Source of the DNA: Microbacterium terrisoli
Lineage (GTDB): Bacteria > Actinomycetota > Actinomycetes > Actinomycetales > Microbacteriaceae
Assembly (NCBI RefSeq): GCF_030866805.1
Contig: NZ_CP133019.1
Location: 3,162,001-3,226,000 of the forward strand
DNA length: 64,000 nucleotides
Direction of reading: 5' to 3'
The notes beneath the pieces were generated by a model, which searched no databases, had not been told where the DNA came from, and saw nothing but the letters and a program-made list of their open reading frames with translations. The translations under genes were made by a program, and so were the position numbers. Each line of letters opens with the position of its first letter. Position 1 is the first letter of the stretch. Positions 44,130-53,498 of the stretch are shown here, piece after piece.

Positions 44130-45052
44130 GCCGCTGCCTCTTCTTTCTCGGTGTCGGTGTCTTTCTCGGTGTCAGTTCGGGTGTCGGCGGGCTCGGTCGC
44201 CTCGGCGTCGCCGACGCGGCGGCCGGCATCCAGCGCCGGCAGCACATTCTCGGCGACGCGGTACAGGTCGGCGATCGGATCGGCGGCACGGAACACGATC
44301 TCGGTCACGCCGTCGCCGATCGCTTCGGCGAGCGCGTCGATGGTCTGCGCGTGGCTGCCGACGATGCCGTCATTTACACCCGTCTGGGCGGCGTCGGCGC
44401 GCGCTTCGGCCTCGCTCACGCGGGTCAGGATGCCGACGGCCAGCGCGTGCCCTGCCGTCGGCCGCTGTGTGATCACGGTGCCGTAGACCGTGGCATCCCC
44501 CGTCTGGTCGGCGGGGCGGTACAGGCGGGGAAGCCGCTGTCCGGACAGGATGCCGCGCAGCCCGCCGGCTTCGACCTGGAAGAACCGGCCGTCCACGTCG
44601 AAGCGCACGGTGTCGTCGTCCTGCGCGACGGGCTGTTCGTTCCACACCCCGCGGAACACCCGGGCGAACTCGACCAGTCGGGCCGCGGCATCCCGTTCGT
44701 CCAGGGCCTTCTCGTGCGGCGCACGTGCCCGCAGAGCAAGGTCGAGGCGCCCCGACGCCGCGCGCTGCGCCGTGGCGAACAGCTTCGCCAGGTACACGGG
44801 GCTGCCGGCGCCTGCATGGGTCTCGACGATGATGCGCGTCTGGCGAGTGGCGCGGGCGAGGATGCCGGCGACGACCAGCGTGCTGTCGCCGGCATCGTCC
44901 CACGGGAGATAGAGGGCGTCGAATCCGGCCTGGTCGGCGCCGCGGGCGATCTGCTCGTAACGCGACACGGCGGCCGTACCGGTGATCCCGGGGTGCCGGG
45001 TGGGGACGGTCCATGCGAACTGCGTCGCCGGCCGGGACAGTGACCTGGACAT
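44126..45052 (-). CDS. LLM-class flavin-dependent oxidoreductase, second copy
   Basis: 308 aa from the ATG at 45052 (AGGAA upstream). A more divergent luciferase-like barrel: YEQIARGADQAGFDALYLPWDD, RQTRIIVETHAGAGSPVYLAKLFAT in steps, LALRARAPHEKALDERD. The C-terminal 20 residues are a Thr/Asp/Glu/Lys repeat (TDTEK twice) arising from a short DNA repeat, and are probably disordered. First gene of the operon. It may act on a later intermediate or form a two-enzyme route with the SsuD-like protein. Confidence 0.85.
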   Translation of the reverse strand: MSRSLSRPATQFAWTVPTRHPGITGTAAVSRYEQIARGADQAGFDALYLPWDDAGDSTLVVAGILARATRQTRIIVETHAGAGSPVYLAKLFATAQRAASGRLDLALRARAPHEKALDERDAAARLVEFARVFRGVWNEQPVAQDDDTVRFDVDGRFFQVEAGGLRGILSGQRLPRLYRPADQTGDATVYGTVITQRPTAGHALAVGILTRVSEAEARADAAQTGVNDGIVGSHAQTIDALAEAIGDGVTEIVFRAADPIADLYRVAENVLPALDAGRRVGDAEATEPADTRTDTEKDTDTEKEEAAA

Positions 45053-45120
45053 GGTGCGTTCCTGTCTGTGGAGGGGTGGTGCCAGGCACGCTATGAGAGC
45101 CTCCGACCGGCCGCACACGG

Positions 45121-45148
45121 TGACGACACATGACGACACGTCTCGTCA
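45121..45148. promoter_or_regulatory. TGACGA repeats in the divergent sulfur promoter region
   Basis: TGACGACACA then TGACGA-N6-TCGTCA (45131-45148), an inverted repeat whose centre is also nearly symmetric, plus a direct copy of the half-site 10 bp upstream. It lies in the 256-nt gap between the two divergent operons, which holds no gene. Confidence 0.45.
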
Positions 45149-45308
45149 CACTTCGTCGGACAACGACATTTCGCGTCTTCTCGCGTCCTCGACGGCGACG
45201 CGGGGCGGGATGCTGCGGCATCCTGACGGCACCGCCGCAACCCGCGGCACCGGCCGCACCCGCGGCATCCACACACCGCCGCGACCGCGGCATCCGAACA
45301 GGAGCACC

Positions 45309-46289
45309 ATGCCGACGCAGACCGCACCCGCGGCTGAGGCCGAGCTCGCACAGCCGGTGGCGACGCACGCGCCGAGTCCGGCACTCAGCGACGTCGTCTA
45401 CACCGACCGCGCCGGCATCGCCCAGACCTTCGACGTGCACCCCGCGACGGGTCGGTGGGCGCCGCTGTACGACGGAGCGGTGTTCGTGCACCTGCACGGC
45501 GGCGGCTGGCGCGTGGGCGACAAGGCGCGCCTGAGCGTGGCCGGCCGCCTCGCCGCGCTGGGCGTGACCACGATCAGCGCGAACTACACGCTCACCCCCG
45601 ACCGGCCGTATCCGCGCAACATCGACGATGTCTTCGACCTGGTCGCCTTCGTGCACGAACGACAGGCCGAACTCGGTCTCCACGCGCAGCGCATCGTCCT
45701 CGGCGGCGCGTCGTCGGGCGGTCATCTGGCCGCCCTGGCCGCCACCAAGGGCACGGCCGAAGACCGGCTGGCCACGCCGCTGGGCGGTGTCGTGTCGTGG
45801 TTCGCACCGTTGAGCCCCTCCTCGCGCTACCTCACGCACCGCTACCCGCCGCAGCAGTATCCGGGCGGGTTCTGGGACCGCGGCCTCGCCTCGGGCGCGC
45901 GCGGTGACGACCCGTTCCGCGCGTTCATCGGCACCGACGAGTTCGCCGAGGTGTCGCTGCGCGACGCGTGGGATGCCGACCCCCGGTTCCATCTCGACCG
46001 GGTCGAGGCATCCGCCCTGCCGCCGTTCCTGCTGCTGTCGGGCACGCGCGATTCGATCGAGATCCAGTCCTCGCAGCGACAGCTGTTCGACGCGCTGAGC
46101 TGGGTCGGCGCCGACGTCGAGCTGCTCACGATCGAGCAGGCCGACCACGAGAGCCCCCGCTACCTGAGCGACCCGGCCCAGGGAGCGGTGACCGGATTCA
46201 TCCGCGGAGTGCTCGATGCCGCCCGCAGCGAAGCCCCCACCCCCACCCCCACCTCGAACACCTCGAACACCCCGAAGGAGCACTCATGA
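45309..46289 (+). CDS. Alpha/beta hydrolase, HSL/carboxylesterase type
   Basis: 326 aa from the ATG at 45309 (AGGAG upstream). Oxyanion motif HGGGW (63-67), nucleophile Ser135 in GGASSGG, acid in LSGTRDSIE and base in EQADHES. This set is that of hormone-sensitive-lipase/kynurenine-formamidase-like esterases. No signal peptide, so it acts in the cytoplasm, probably on an ester or amide intermediate of the imported compound. Its stop overlaps the next start (ATGA). The C-terminal Pro/Thr repeat (TPTPTSNTSNTP) comes from a short DNA repeat. Confidence 0.85.
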   Translation: MPTQTAPAAEAELAQPVATHAPSPALSDVVYTDRAGIAQTFDVHPATGRWAPLYDGAVFVHLHGGGWRVGDKARLSVAGRLAALGVTTISANYTLTPDRPYPRNIDDVFDLVAFVHERQAELGLHAQRIVLGGASSGGHLAALAATKGTAEDRLATPLGGVVSWFAPLSPSSRYLTHRYPPQQYPGGFWDRGLASGARGDDPFRAFIGTDEFAEVSLRDAWDADPRFHLDRVEASALPPFLLLSGTRDSIEIQSSQRQLFDALSWVGADVELLTIEQADHESPRYLSDPAQGAVTGFIRGVLDAARSEAPTPTPTSNTSNTPKEHS

Positions 46290-47326
46290 CCGCCCTGGCC
46301 CCCGACCTCACCGCCGCACTGCCGGCCTTTCCCGACCCCGCCGACGCGCGCGTGTACGACGACGCGTTCGCCCTGGTCGGCAACACCCCGCTGGTGCGCA
46401 TCAACCGGGTGGCGCCGGATGCCGCAGCCGCGGTGTACGTCAAGCTCGACCAGTTCAACCTGGGCGGATCGAGCAAGGACCGCATCGGCATCAACATCGT
46501 CCGCGAGGCGATCGCCTCGGGCCAGCTGCGCCCGGGTCAGCGGATCGTCGACTTCGGCGCCGGCAACACCGCGATCGGCTACGCCCTGGCCGGGCAGGCG
46601 ACCGGCCACCCGGTGACGATCGTGGCCAACCCGACGCTGTCACCCGAGAAGGCGAACCTGCTGCTGCTGCTGGGTGTGGACATCGTCCCCGGCCGCAGCG
46701 ACGTACCCGCAGGCCACCCCGATCACTGGGCGGCGATCTCGGAGCGCTATGAGCAGGAGGACCCCTCGAACTGGTGGGCGCGGCAGGAGTCGGCGACCTC
46801 GAACCCGCACTCGCACGCGCTGTCGACGGGGCCGGAGATCTGGGCGCAGACCGGCGGGCGCGTGACGCACTTCTTGGCGGCCGTGGCCACCGGCGGCACC
46901 GTCAGCGGCACCGGCGCATACCTGAAGTCGCAGAACCCGGACGTGCAGGTGATCGCGACCGACTTCGCCGAGAAGGCCGACAAGACCAACGCGCGCGCAT
47001 ACATCGAACGTCGGCCCGGATACGAGCAGCTCGAACGCGACTTCCCCGCGAACTACGACCTGGACGTGATCGACCGGCTCGAGACCCGCACCAAGGCCGA
47101 CGTGATCGCGTTCGGCTGGGAGGTGGCGCGCACCGAGGGTCTGCTACTGGGCACGTCGTCGATCCTCAGCCTGCTCGCGGCCCTGGACATCGCACGGGAT
47201 GCCGCACCCGACGACGTGATCGTCTCGTTCGCCGCCGACAGCGGCCGCGACTACCTCACGCGCGAGTACAACGCCGGCTGGCTGCGCGAGAACGGCTTCG
47301 CCGCCGTCGCCGATCGCTTCGCCTGA
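46286..47326 (+). CDS. Cysteine synthase/cystathionine beta-synthase-family PLP enzyme
   Basis: 346-aa fold-type II PLP enzyme. The PLP lysine is Lys64 in LGGSSKDRIG; ATGGTVSGTGAYLK is the phosphate loop. The substrate (asparagine) loop, normally TSGNTG, reads GAGNTAIG, so the Ser and a Gly that contact the amino-acid substrate are replaced. Coupled to the hydrolase gene and divergent from a sulfonate-type operon, it likely fixes sulfide or another sulfur nucleophile into an amino acid, but the altered loop argues against plain O-acetylserine sulfhydrylase. Confidence 0.83.
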   Translation: MTALAPDLTAALPAFPDPADARVYDDAFALVGNTPLVRINRVAPDAAAAVYVKLDQFNLGGSSKDRIGINIVREAIASGQLRPGQRIVDFGAGNTAIGYALAGQATGHPVTIVANPTLSPEKANLLLLLGVDIVPGRSDVPAGHPDHWAAISERYEQEDPSNWWARQESATSNPHSHALSTGPEIWAQTGGRVTHFLAAVATGGTVSGTGAYLKSQNPDVQVIATDFAEKADKTNARAYIERRPGYEQLERDFPANYDLDVIDRLETRTKADVIAFGWEVARTEGLLLGTSSILSLLAALDIARDAAPDDVIVSFAADSGRDYLTREYNAGWLRENGFAAVADRFA

Positions 47327-47363
47327 CTCGGTTGACGGCGCGCGTGCCGCCCCGGCGCGGCGT

Positions 47364-47446
47364 TCACAGACTTCGGAGGATCTGACCGATCTCGGACGAT
47401 GTGGGCGAAATCGTCCGAAGTCCGCGCGACCCTCCGAAGCCTGTGA
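47364..47446. terminator. Long imperfect hairpin between convergent genes
   Basis: TCACAG plus CTTCGGAGG at the outer left pair with CCTCCGAAG plus CTGTGA at the outer right, with an inner 9-bp stem TCGGACGAT/ATCGTCCGA around a 9-base loop. It lies between the PLP enzyme and convergent pyrE ends, so it may stop transcription both ways. Confidence 0.55.
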
Positions 47447-47458
47447 GCGATCGACGGC

Positions 47459-48034
47459 CTACTGCGGGTCCAGTGCCAGGTCGTCGAGGTCGATCGCGGC
47501 CAGCCAGGTCAGGCCCTCTGCCTCGACGGCGGCCTGGGCACCGGTCTTGCGGTCCACGATCACGGCGACGGCGACGACCTCGGCGCCCTCGCGGCGCAGC
47601 GCCGCGACCGCCTTCAGCGCCGACTGGCCGGTGGTCGAGGTGTCTTCGACGACCACGACGCGGCGACCCGCGACATCCGCCCCCTCGATCTGGCGGCCGC
47701 GGCCGTGGTCCTTGGGCTCTTTGCGCACGACGAACGCGTCGAGCGGGTGGTCGGTTGCCACCGACTCGTGCATGACGGCGTTGGCGATCGGGTCGGCGCC
47801 GAGGGTCAGCCCGCCGACGGCGACGACGTCGAGATCACGCACCAGGTCGTACATGATGCGTCCGATCGCGGGGGCGGCACGGTGGTCGAGCGTGAGCTTG
47901 CGCATGTCGACGTAATAGGTCGCCTTCTTGCCGCTGGACAGCGTGAAGTCCCCGTGGAACACCGCCTCGTCGGTGATCAGGCCGATGAGGGCCTGGCGGT
48001 CGGCTTCGAGCGCGGGCGTGGAGGCGACGGTCAT
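47459..48034 (-). CDS. pyrE: Orotate phosphoribosyltransferase
   Basis: 191 aa. Joins orotate and PRPP to orotidine 5'-phosphate in pyrimidine synthesis. FTLSSGKKATYYVDMRKLTLD is the orotate/PRPP N-terminal region (in steps), VVRKEPKDHGRGRQIEG the mobile loop with catalytic Lys, and VVVVEDTSTTGQS the 13-residue PRPP motif. Single gene, as often in actinobacteria. Confidence 0.94.
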   Translation of the reverse strand: MTVASTPALEADRQALIGLITDEAVFHGDFTLSSGKKATYYVDMRKLTLDHRAAPAIGRIMYDLVRDLDVVAVGGLTLGADPIANAVMHESVATDHPLDAFVVRKEPKDHGRGRQIEGADVAGRRVVVVEDTSTTGQSALKAVAALRREGAEVVAVAVIVDRKTGAQAAVEAEGLTWLAAIDLDDLALDPQ

Positions 48035-48242
48035 GCGACCGAGTCTACGGGCCGAGGCTCACACGCCCCATGCGCTTCCTTCCCGCGAAATTCCGCGTGT
48101 TCTTTCGGCCGCGATCGCCGCCAGGATTCGGAGGTCCTCTCAGCCGGGCGCATATAGTCGGTCTGAGATGTCCCTGCGGCCTCGATCCCTCGGGGTCGCA
48201 CACCCGATCACCCGATCACCCGACCGATCACGGAGCATACGT

Positions 48243-49787
48243 ATGCGCATCGGCATCGTCGCTGAGACCCCTGGGGAGAACCGCGTCGCCGCGACCCCCG
48301 TCACCGTCGCAAAGATCCGAAAGCTCGGCTACGACGTGGCCGTGCAATCCGGAGCGGGGGCGGCATCCTCGTTCCCCGACTCCGCATTCGCCGACGCGGG
48401 CGCTGCCATCGTGCCCAGACAGGATGCCTGGGCCTGCGACATCGTGCTGAAGGTCGCAGCTCCCACCGACGATGAGATCGCGCTGCTGCACCCGGGCGCA
48501 GTGCTGGCAGCGCTCCTCGCCCCCTCGCTCAGCCCCGATCTGCTCGCCGCCCTCGCCGCACGCGGGGTGACGGCACTGGCGCTGGACGCGGTCCCCCGCA
48601 TCTCGCGCGCGCAGTCGATGGACGTGCTCAGCTCCATGGCCAACATCGCCGGCTACCGCGCGGTCGTCGAGGCCGCCCACGAATTCGGTCGTTTCTTCAC
48701 CGGACAGGTCACCGCCGCCGGCAAGGTGCCGCCTGCCAAGGTGCTCGTCGCCGGCGCCGGCGTGGCGGGCCTCGCGGCCATCGGCGCGGCCTCGAGCCTG
48801 GGTGCGATCGTGCGCGCCACCGACCCCCGCCCCGAGGTCGCCGATCAGGTTCACTCGATCGGCGGCTCGTACCTGCCGGTCGACGTCGCCGTCGAGCAGT
48901 CCACCGACGGCTACGCCAAGGCGACCAGCGAGGCGTACGACCGCCGCGCCGCCGAGATCTACTCCGAGCAGGCGCGCGAGGTCGACATCATCATCACGAC
49001 CGCGCAGATCCCCGGCCGCGCAGCCCCGCGCCTGATCACGGCGGCCGACGTGGCGAGCATGAAGCCGGGCAGCGTCATCGTCGACATGGCTGCGGCCAGC
49101 GGCGGCAACGTCGAGGGGTCGGTGGCCGGGCAGCGCGTCGTCACCGACAACGGCGTAGTCATCCTCGGCTACGCCGACCTGGCCGGGCGCCTGCCCACGC
49201 AGGCTTCGCAGCTGTACGGCACGAATCTGGTGAACCTCCTCACCCTCCTCACGCCCGAGAAGGACGGCGTGCTGGCGATCGACGACGACGACATCGTGCA
49301 GCGGGCGGTGACCGTCGCGCGCGACGGCGCGGTGACGTGGCCGCCGCCGCCCGTGCAGGTCTCGGCGGCACCGGCGAAACCGGCTGCCGCCGCCGCGGCA
49401 TCCACCCCGGCCAAGCCCGAGAAGCAGCCGATGTCGAAGGCGAAGAAGACCGGCCTGGTCGCCCTCGGCATGGCCGCACTGTTCCTCGTGTGCACGTTCT
49501 CTCCGCCGCCGCTGCCGCAGCACTTCCTCGTGCTGACCCTGGCGGTCGTGGTCGGCTTCTACGTGATCGGCAACGTCACGCACGCGCTGCACACGCCGCT
49601 GATGAGCGTGACCAACGCGATCAGCGGCATCATCATCGTCGGCGCCATGGTGCAGCTGACGGTGCCGCACCTGGCGGTGCAGCTCCTCGCGGCCGGGGCC
49701 GTGCTGCTGGCGAGCATCAACGTGTTCGGCGGGTTCTCGGTGACCCGCCGAATGCTCTCGATGTTCGTGAAGGGAGCTGACCGGTGA
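48243..49787 (+). CDS. pntA: NAD(P) transhydrogenase alpha subunit
   Basis: 514 aa, in the fused E. coli-like form (domain I plus four C-terminal membrane segments) rather than split PntAA/PntAB. Domain I begins [19 protein letters not shown] and has the NAD site [15 protein letters not shown] and RATDPRPEV. An Ala/Pro/Lys linker (about 375-400) leads to the membrane part. The ATG at 48243 fits the family start; a TATAGT -10 candidate lies at 48153. It couples proton flow to reduction of NADP+ by NADH with PntB. Confidence 0.93.
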   Translation: MRIGIVAETPGENRVAATPVTVAKIRKLGYDVAVQSGAGAASSFPDSAFADAGAAIVPRQDAWACDIVLKVAAPTDDEIALLHPGAVLAALLAPSLSPDLLAALAARGVTALALDAVPRISRAQSMDVLSSMANIAGYRAVVEAAHEFGRFFTGQVTAAGKVPPAKVLVAGAGVAGLAAIGAASSLGAIVRATDPRPEVADQVHSIGGSYLPVDVAVEQSTDGYAKATSEAYDRRAAEIYSEQAREVDIIITTAQIPGRAAPRLITAADVASMKPGSVIVDMAAASGGNVEGSVAGQRVVTDNGVVILGYADLAGRLPTQASQLYGTNLVNLLTLLTPEKDGVLAIDDDDIVQRAVTVARDGAVTWPPPPVQVSAAPAKPAAAAAASTPAKPEKQPMSKAKKTGLVALGMAALFLVCTFSPPPLPQHFLVLTLAVVVGFYVIGNVTHALHTPLMSVTNAISGIIIVGAMVQLTVPHLAVQLLAAGAVLLASINVFGGFSVTRRMLSMFVKGADR

Positions 49788-51199
49788 GCGCTCAGGCTGT
49801 GGCCGGCGCGGTCGCCGGCGGTGCGTACATCGTCGCCGCCCTGCTGTTCATCCTGTCGCTGGCGGGGCTCAGCCGACACGAGCGCGCCCGCGGTGGCGTG
49901 GTCTACGGCATGGTCGGCATGGCGATCGCGCTGGTGGCGACGCTGTGGCTGATGGTGGCCGACGCCTGGGGCGACCACACCGCAATGCTGGGGCTGATCT
50001 TCCTGGTCGTGGCCGTGGTCATCGGGGCGGCGATCGGGCTGTGGCGGGCCCGCACGATCCCGATGACCGGGATGCCGGAGCTGATCGCCCTGTTCCACTC
50101 GTTCGTGGGCGCGGCAGCCGTGCTGGTCGGCTGGAACGGAGCACTGTACACCGAGGGGATCCCGGCGAACCTCGAGGGCATCCACCACGCCGAGGTGTTC
50201 ATCGGCGTGTTCATCGGCGCGGTGACCCTGACCGGATCGATCGTGGCGTTCCTCAAGCTCTCGGCGCGGATGTCGTCGCGCCCGCTCATGCTGCCGGGCA
50301 AGAACATCATCAACGTCGGCGCGCTGGTGCTGTTCATCGCGCTGACCGTCTGGTATGTGATCACTCCGGAGCTCTGGCTGCTGGTGGTCGTCACGGTGCT
50401 CGCGCTTGCTCTGGGCTGGCACCTGGTCGCCTCGATCGGCGGCGGAGACATGCCGGTCGTGATCTCGATGCTCAACAGCTACTCGGGGTGGGCGGCGGCC
50501 GCTGCCGGCTTCTTGCTGAACAACGACCTGCTGATCGTCACCGGTGCCCTCGTGGGCTCCTCCGGTGCGTACCTGTCGTACATCATGTGCAAGGCGATGA
50601 ACCGGTCGTTCATCTCGGTCATCGCCGGCGGGTTCGGCATCGAGGCGCCCACCTCGACGAGCGACGAAGAGCAGGGAGAGCACCGGGAGACGGATGCCGC
50701 AGCCGTCGCAGATCTTCTGACCTCGGCATCCAGCGTCGTGATCACCCCCGGCTACGGCATGGCCGTCGCCCAGGCGCAGTACCCGGTCGCCGACCTCGCC
50801 CGCCGGCTGCGCGAGCGCGGCATCGATGTGCGCTTCGGCATCCACCCGGTCGCCGGACGCCTGCCGGGACACATGAACGTCCTGCTGGCCGAGGCGAAGG
50901 TGCCTTACGACATCGTCCTGGAGATGGACGAGATCAACGACGACCTGGCCGCGACCGACGTCGTGCTGGTGATCGGCGCGAACGACACGGTCAACCCGGC
51001 CGCCGCCGAGGACCCGGGTTCGCCGATCGCCGGGATGCCGGTGCTGCGCGTGTGGGAGGCGCACAACGTCATCGTGTTCAAGCGCTCGATGGCGTCGGGA
51101 TACGCGGGCGTGGCCAACCCGCTGTTCTATCGAGAGAACACGCGCATGCTGTTCGGCGATGCGAAGGATCGGGTGCAGGACATCCTGGCCGCGCTCTAG
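49784..51199 (+). CDS. pntB: NAD(P) transhydrogenase beta subunit
   Basis: 471 aa from a GTG overlapping the pntA stop (GTGA). About eight to nine membrane segments (1-270; including the conserved [18 protein letters not shown]) are followed by NADP-binding domain III with [35 protein letters not shown] in steps and [12 protein letters not shown]. Supplies NADPH, useful to the FAD hydroxylases elsewhere in the window though not linked in operon. Confidence 0.94.
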   Translation: MSAQAVAGAVAGGAYIVAALLFILSLAGLSRHERARGGVVYGMVGMAIALVATLWLMVADAWGDHTAMLGLIFLVVAVVIGAAIGLWRARTIPMTGMPELIALFHSFVGAAAVLVGWNGALYTEGIPANLEGIHHAEVFIGVFIGAVTLTGSIVAFLKLSARMSSRPLMLPGKNIINVGALVLFIALTVWYVITPELWLLVVVTVLALALGWHLVASIGGGDMPVVISMLNSYSGWAAAAAGFLLNNDLLIVTGALVGSSGAYLSYIMCKAMNRSFISVIAGGFGIEAPTSTSDEEQGEHRETDAAAVADLLTSASSVVITPGYGMAVAQAQYPVADLARRLRERGIDVRFGIHPVAGRLPGHMNVLLAEAKVPYDIVLEMDEINDDLAATDVVLVIGANDTVNPAAAEDPGSPIAGMPVLRVWEAHNVIVFKRSMASGYAGVANPLFYRENTRMLFGDAKDRVQDILAAL

Positions 51200-51258
51200 T
51201 GCGACGCGCCGCTCGCTCCGGGTAGCGTGGGGCTCAGACTGCGACGAAGGAGGACGGG

Positions 51259-51795
51259 ATGTTCGAGTACGACCCCTATGCGGAACTGGCCCGGCTGAAG
51301 GACTTTCCCGCGATGACGCTCACGAGCGCCGAGTTCGAGCATGGGCAGCCCTTGCCCAAGGAGTGCTGGGGCTCGGGGATGGGCGGCGCCGACCGGTCGC
51401 CGCAGCTGAGCTGGTCGGGCGCCCCCGAAGGCACCCGCAGCTTCGCGCTCTCGGTCTTCGACCCCGACGCTCCGACCGGATCGGGCTACTGGCACTGGGC
51501 CGTCTACGACATCGACCCGTCGGTGACCTCGCTCGACCCCGACGCCGGCAACGGAGCGCCCGACTCGCTGCCCGGCGGCGCCGTCACGCTGCCGAACGAG
51601 GCGCGCAGCGAGCGCTACATCGGCTCCGCGCCGCCGGCGACCACCGGCACGCACCGCTACTTCTACGTCATCGACGCGCTGGATGTCTCGCACCTCGAGA
51701 TCGCACCCGGTTCGACCCCGGCCGTGCTGGGGTTCAACCGGCACTTCCACTCGCTGGGCCGTGGCATCCTGATCGGCACCGCTTCGAGCGACTGA
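51259..51795 (+). CDS. YbhB/YbcL-family PEBP-like protein
   Basis: 178 aa of the phosphatidylethanolamine-binding/Raf-kinase-inhibitor-like fold, cytoplasmic. Family blocks: SPQLSWSGAPEGTRSFALSVFDPDAPTGSGYWHWAVYDI in steps (anion-binding DPDAP and WHW), and HRYFYVIDALD near the end. GAAGGAGGA precedes the ATG. Bacterial members have no settled role. Confidence 0.9.
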   Translation: MFEYDPYAELARLKDFPAMTLTSAEFEHGQPLPKECWGSGMGGADRSPQLSWSGAPEGTRSFALSVFDPDAPTGSGYWHWAVYDIDPSVTSLDPDAGNGAPDSLPGGAVTLPNEARSERYIGSAPPATTGTHRYFYVIDALDVSHLEIAPGSTPAVLGFNRHFHSLGRGILIGTASSD

Positions 51796-51824
51796 CCGCG
51801 ATGCGGGGTGTCGCCGGGTCGCCG

Positions 51825-51830
51825 TAGGCT
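51825..51830 (+). promoter_or_regulatory. -10 box of a leaderless transcript
   Basis: TAGGCT, 7 nt before the xthA ATG, with no SD; the same box and spacing as before the MATE gene. Confidence 0.5.
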
Positions 51831-51837
51831 GAATGCC

Positions 51838-52683
51838 ATGCGCCTGGCCACGTGGAACGTCAACTCGATCCGTGCCCGCGTCGTCCGCACCGTCGAGTTC
51901 GCCGAGCGCGAGCACATCGACGTGCTGGCGATGCAGGAGATCAAGTGCCGACCCGATCAGTTTCCCTATGAGCCGTTCGAGCGGGCCGGCTACGAGGTGC
52001 ACGCGCACGGCCTGAACCAGTGGAACGGTGTGGCGATCGCCAGCCGTCTGCCGGTGGACGACGTGCAGACCGCGTTCGACGGCATGCCCGGGTTCGCGAA
52101 GGGCATGGAGGGCCCCGACCAGCCGCTGGAAGCGCGTGCGCTGGGCGCCCTGATCGACGGCGTGCGGGTGTGGAGCCTGTACGTGCCCAACGGCCGCGGG
52201 CTCGACAACCCGCACTACGCGTACAAGCTGGACTGGCTCGCGGCGCTGGCCGAGCACACGAAGGGCGAGCTCGCGCGCGACCCGAACCTGCCGATGGCGC
52301 TGGTCGGAGATTTCAACATCGCCCCCACCGATGCCGACAACGGCGACCCGACCGTGATCGAGGGCGTCTCCACGCACGTCTCACCTCCTGAGCGCGAGGC
52401 GTTCCGTGCCCTCGAGGCGGCGGGGCTGTCCGACGTCGTGCGTCCGCGCGTGCCGACCGGGTTCACCTACTGGGATTACAAGCAGCTGCGCTTCCCCCGC
52501 AACGAGGGGATGCGCATCGACTTCATCCTGGGCTCGCGCGCGTTCGCCGACGCGGTTGCCGGGGCATCGATCCACCGCAACGAGCGCAAGGGCGAGATCC
52601 CCAGCGACCACGTGCCGGTGGTCGTCGACCTCGACCTGCACGGCGACGATGCCGACGACGACGTGCCCATGATCTTCGGTTGA
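51838..52683 (+). CDS. xthA: Exodeoxyribonuclease III / AP endonuclease
   Basis: 281 aa. Endonuclease/exonuclease/phosphatase fold used in base-excision repair. MRLATWNVNSIRAR at the start, MQEIKC (metal-binding Glu), VGDFNIAPTD, and IPSDHVPVVVDL with the catalytic Asp-His. The start at 51838 is fixed by the homology and the TAGGCT box; an earlier in-frame ATG adds only unconserved residues. Confidence 0.93.
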   Translation: MRLATWNVNSIRARVVRTVEFAEREHIDVLAMQEIKCRPDQFPYEPFERAGYEVHAHGLNQWNGVAIASRLPVDDVQTAFDGMPGFAKGMEGPDQPLEARALGALIDGVRVWSLYVPNGRGLDNPHYAYKLDWLAALAEHTKGELARDPNLPMALVGDFNIAPTDADNGDPTVIEGVSTHVSPPEREAFRALEAAGLSDVVRPRVPTGFTYWDYKQLRFPRNEGMRIDFILGSRAFADAVAGASIHRNERKGEIPSDHVPVVVDLDLHGDDADDDVPMIFG

Positions 52684-52692
52684 CGCGATCGC

Positions 52693-53310
52693 TCAGGTCA
52701 TGTCGCCGGTCTCGGGCGTGCCGTCGGGCGCGTAGCGCAGCTGCACGACCCCGACCTCGGTCGGCGCGGATGCCGCCACCAGTCGCAGCCGGGCAGGCAC
52801 CGCGCCGTCGGGGAACACCTTCTTGCCTTGCCCGAGCACGATCGGGTAGACCCACAGCACGAGCTCGTCGTACAGTCCGCGGTCCAGCAGCGTGTGTGCG
52901 AAGTCGATGCTGCCGATCACGTGCACGTTGTCGTGCCTCTCGCGCAACGCCGCGATCTCGGCGTCGAGGTCGCTGCCCAGCAGCTCGCTGCCCTGCCAGT
53001 CCAGCGCCGGCGCGCCTCGTGAGGCGACATACTTCGGAACAGCGTCGAACAGTCGACCGATCGGGCCCTCTGGACCGTCGGTGTGGTGCGGCCAGTACGC
53101 CGCGAAGATGTCGTACGTGCGCCGCCCGAGCAGCAGGGCGCCGAGCTGCTGCATGCCGGTGTCGACCTGCCGCCCGACACCTTCGTCCATCAGCGGCGCC
53201 TGCCAGCCGCCGAATGCGAAACCCGCGGTCGGGTCCTCTTCGGGTCCACCCGGTGCCTGCGCCACGCCGTCGAGCGTCGTGAACAGGTCGATGACGATGC
53301 GTCCGGTCAT
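52693..53310 (-). CDS. RibD C-terminal/dihydrofolate-reductase-like protein
   Basis: 205 aa from the ATG at 53310 (AAGGAG upstream). A DHFR-like fold of the YyaP/RibD-C family: RIVIDLFTTLDGVAQAPGG, LLLGRRTYDIFAAYWPHH in steps, VHVIGSIDFAHTLLDRGLYDELVLWVYPIVLGQGKKVF in steps. NADPH-binding is expected; substrate is unknown and the pteridine or flavin role is not assured. Convergent with xthA and divergent from the sensor kinase. Confidence 0.87.
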   Translation of the reverse strand: MTGRIVIDLFTTLDGVAQAPGGPEEDPTAGFAFGGWQAPLMDEGVGRQVDTGMQQLGALLLGRRTYDIFAAYWPHHTDGPEGPIGRLFDAVPKYVASRGAPALDWQGSELLGSDLDAEIAALRERHDNVHVIGSIDFAHTLLDRGLYDELVLWVYPIVLGQGKKVFPDGAVPARLRLVAASAPTEVGVVQLRYAPDGTPETGDMT

Positions 53311-53486
53311 TCGGTTCTCCTTGGGTCTGGCCCCACTCACCGATCTCTTGACAAGGGTGTGCTCTGACGACGCACAGGTCAAGACCTTCGTCGACCGTGC
53401 CCCGGCGCTCGAGAAGCGGGTGGATGCCGCATCCACCCGGAGTCGGAATCCGTCACGCGGCGGAGGCGCACTCGTCGTCTCCCCTC

Positions 53487-53492
53487 TACGGT
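53487..53492 (+). promoter_or_regulatory. -10 box before the sensor kinase
   Basis: TACGGT, then GGAAGG, then ATG: the box lies 6 nt from the start and the G/A-run directly abuts it. Confidence 0.45.
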
Positions 53493-53498
53493 GGAAGG

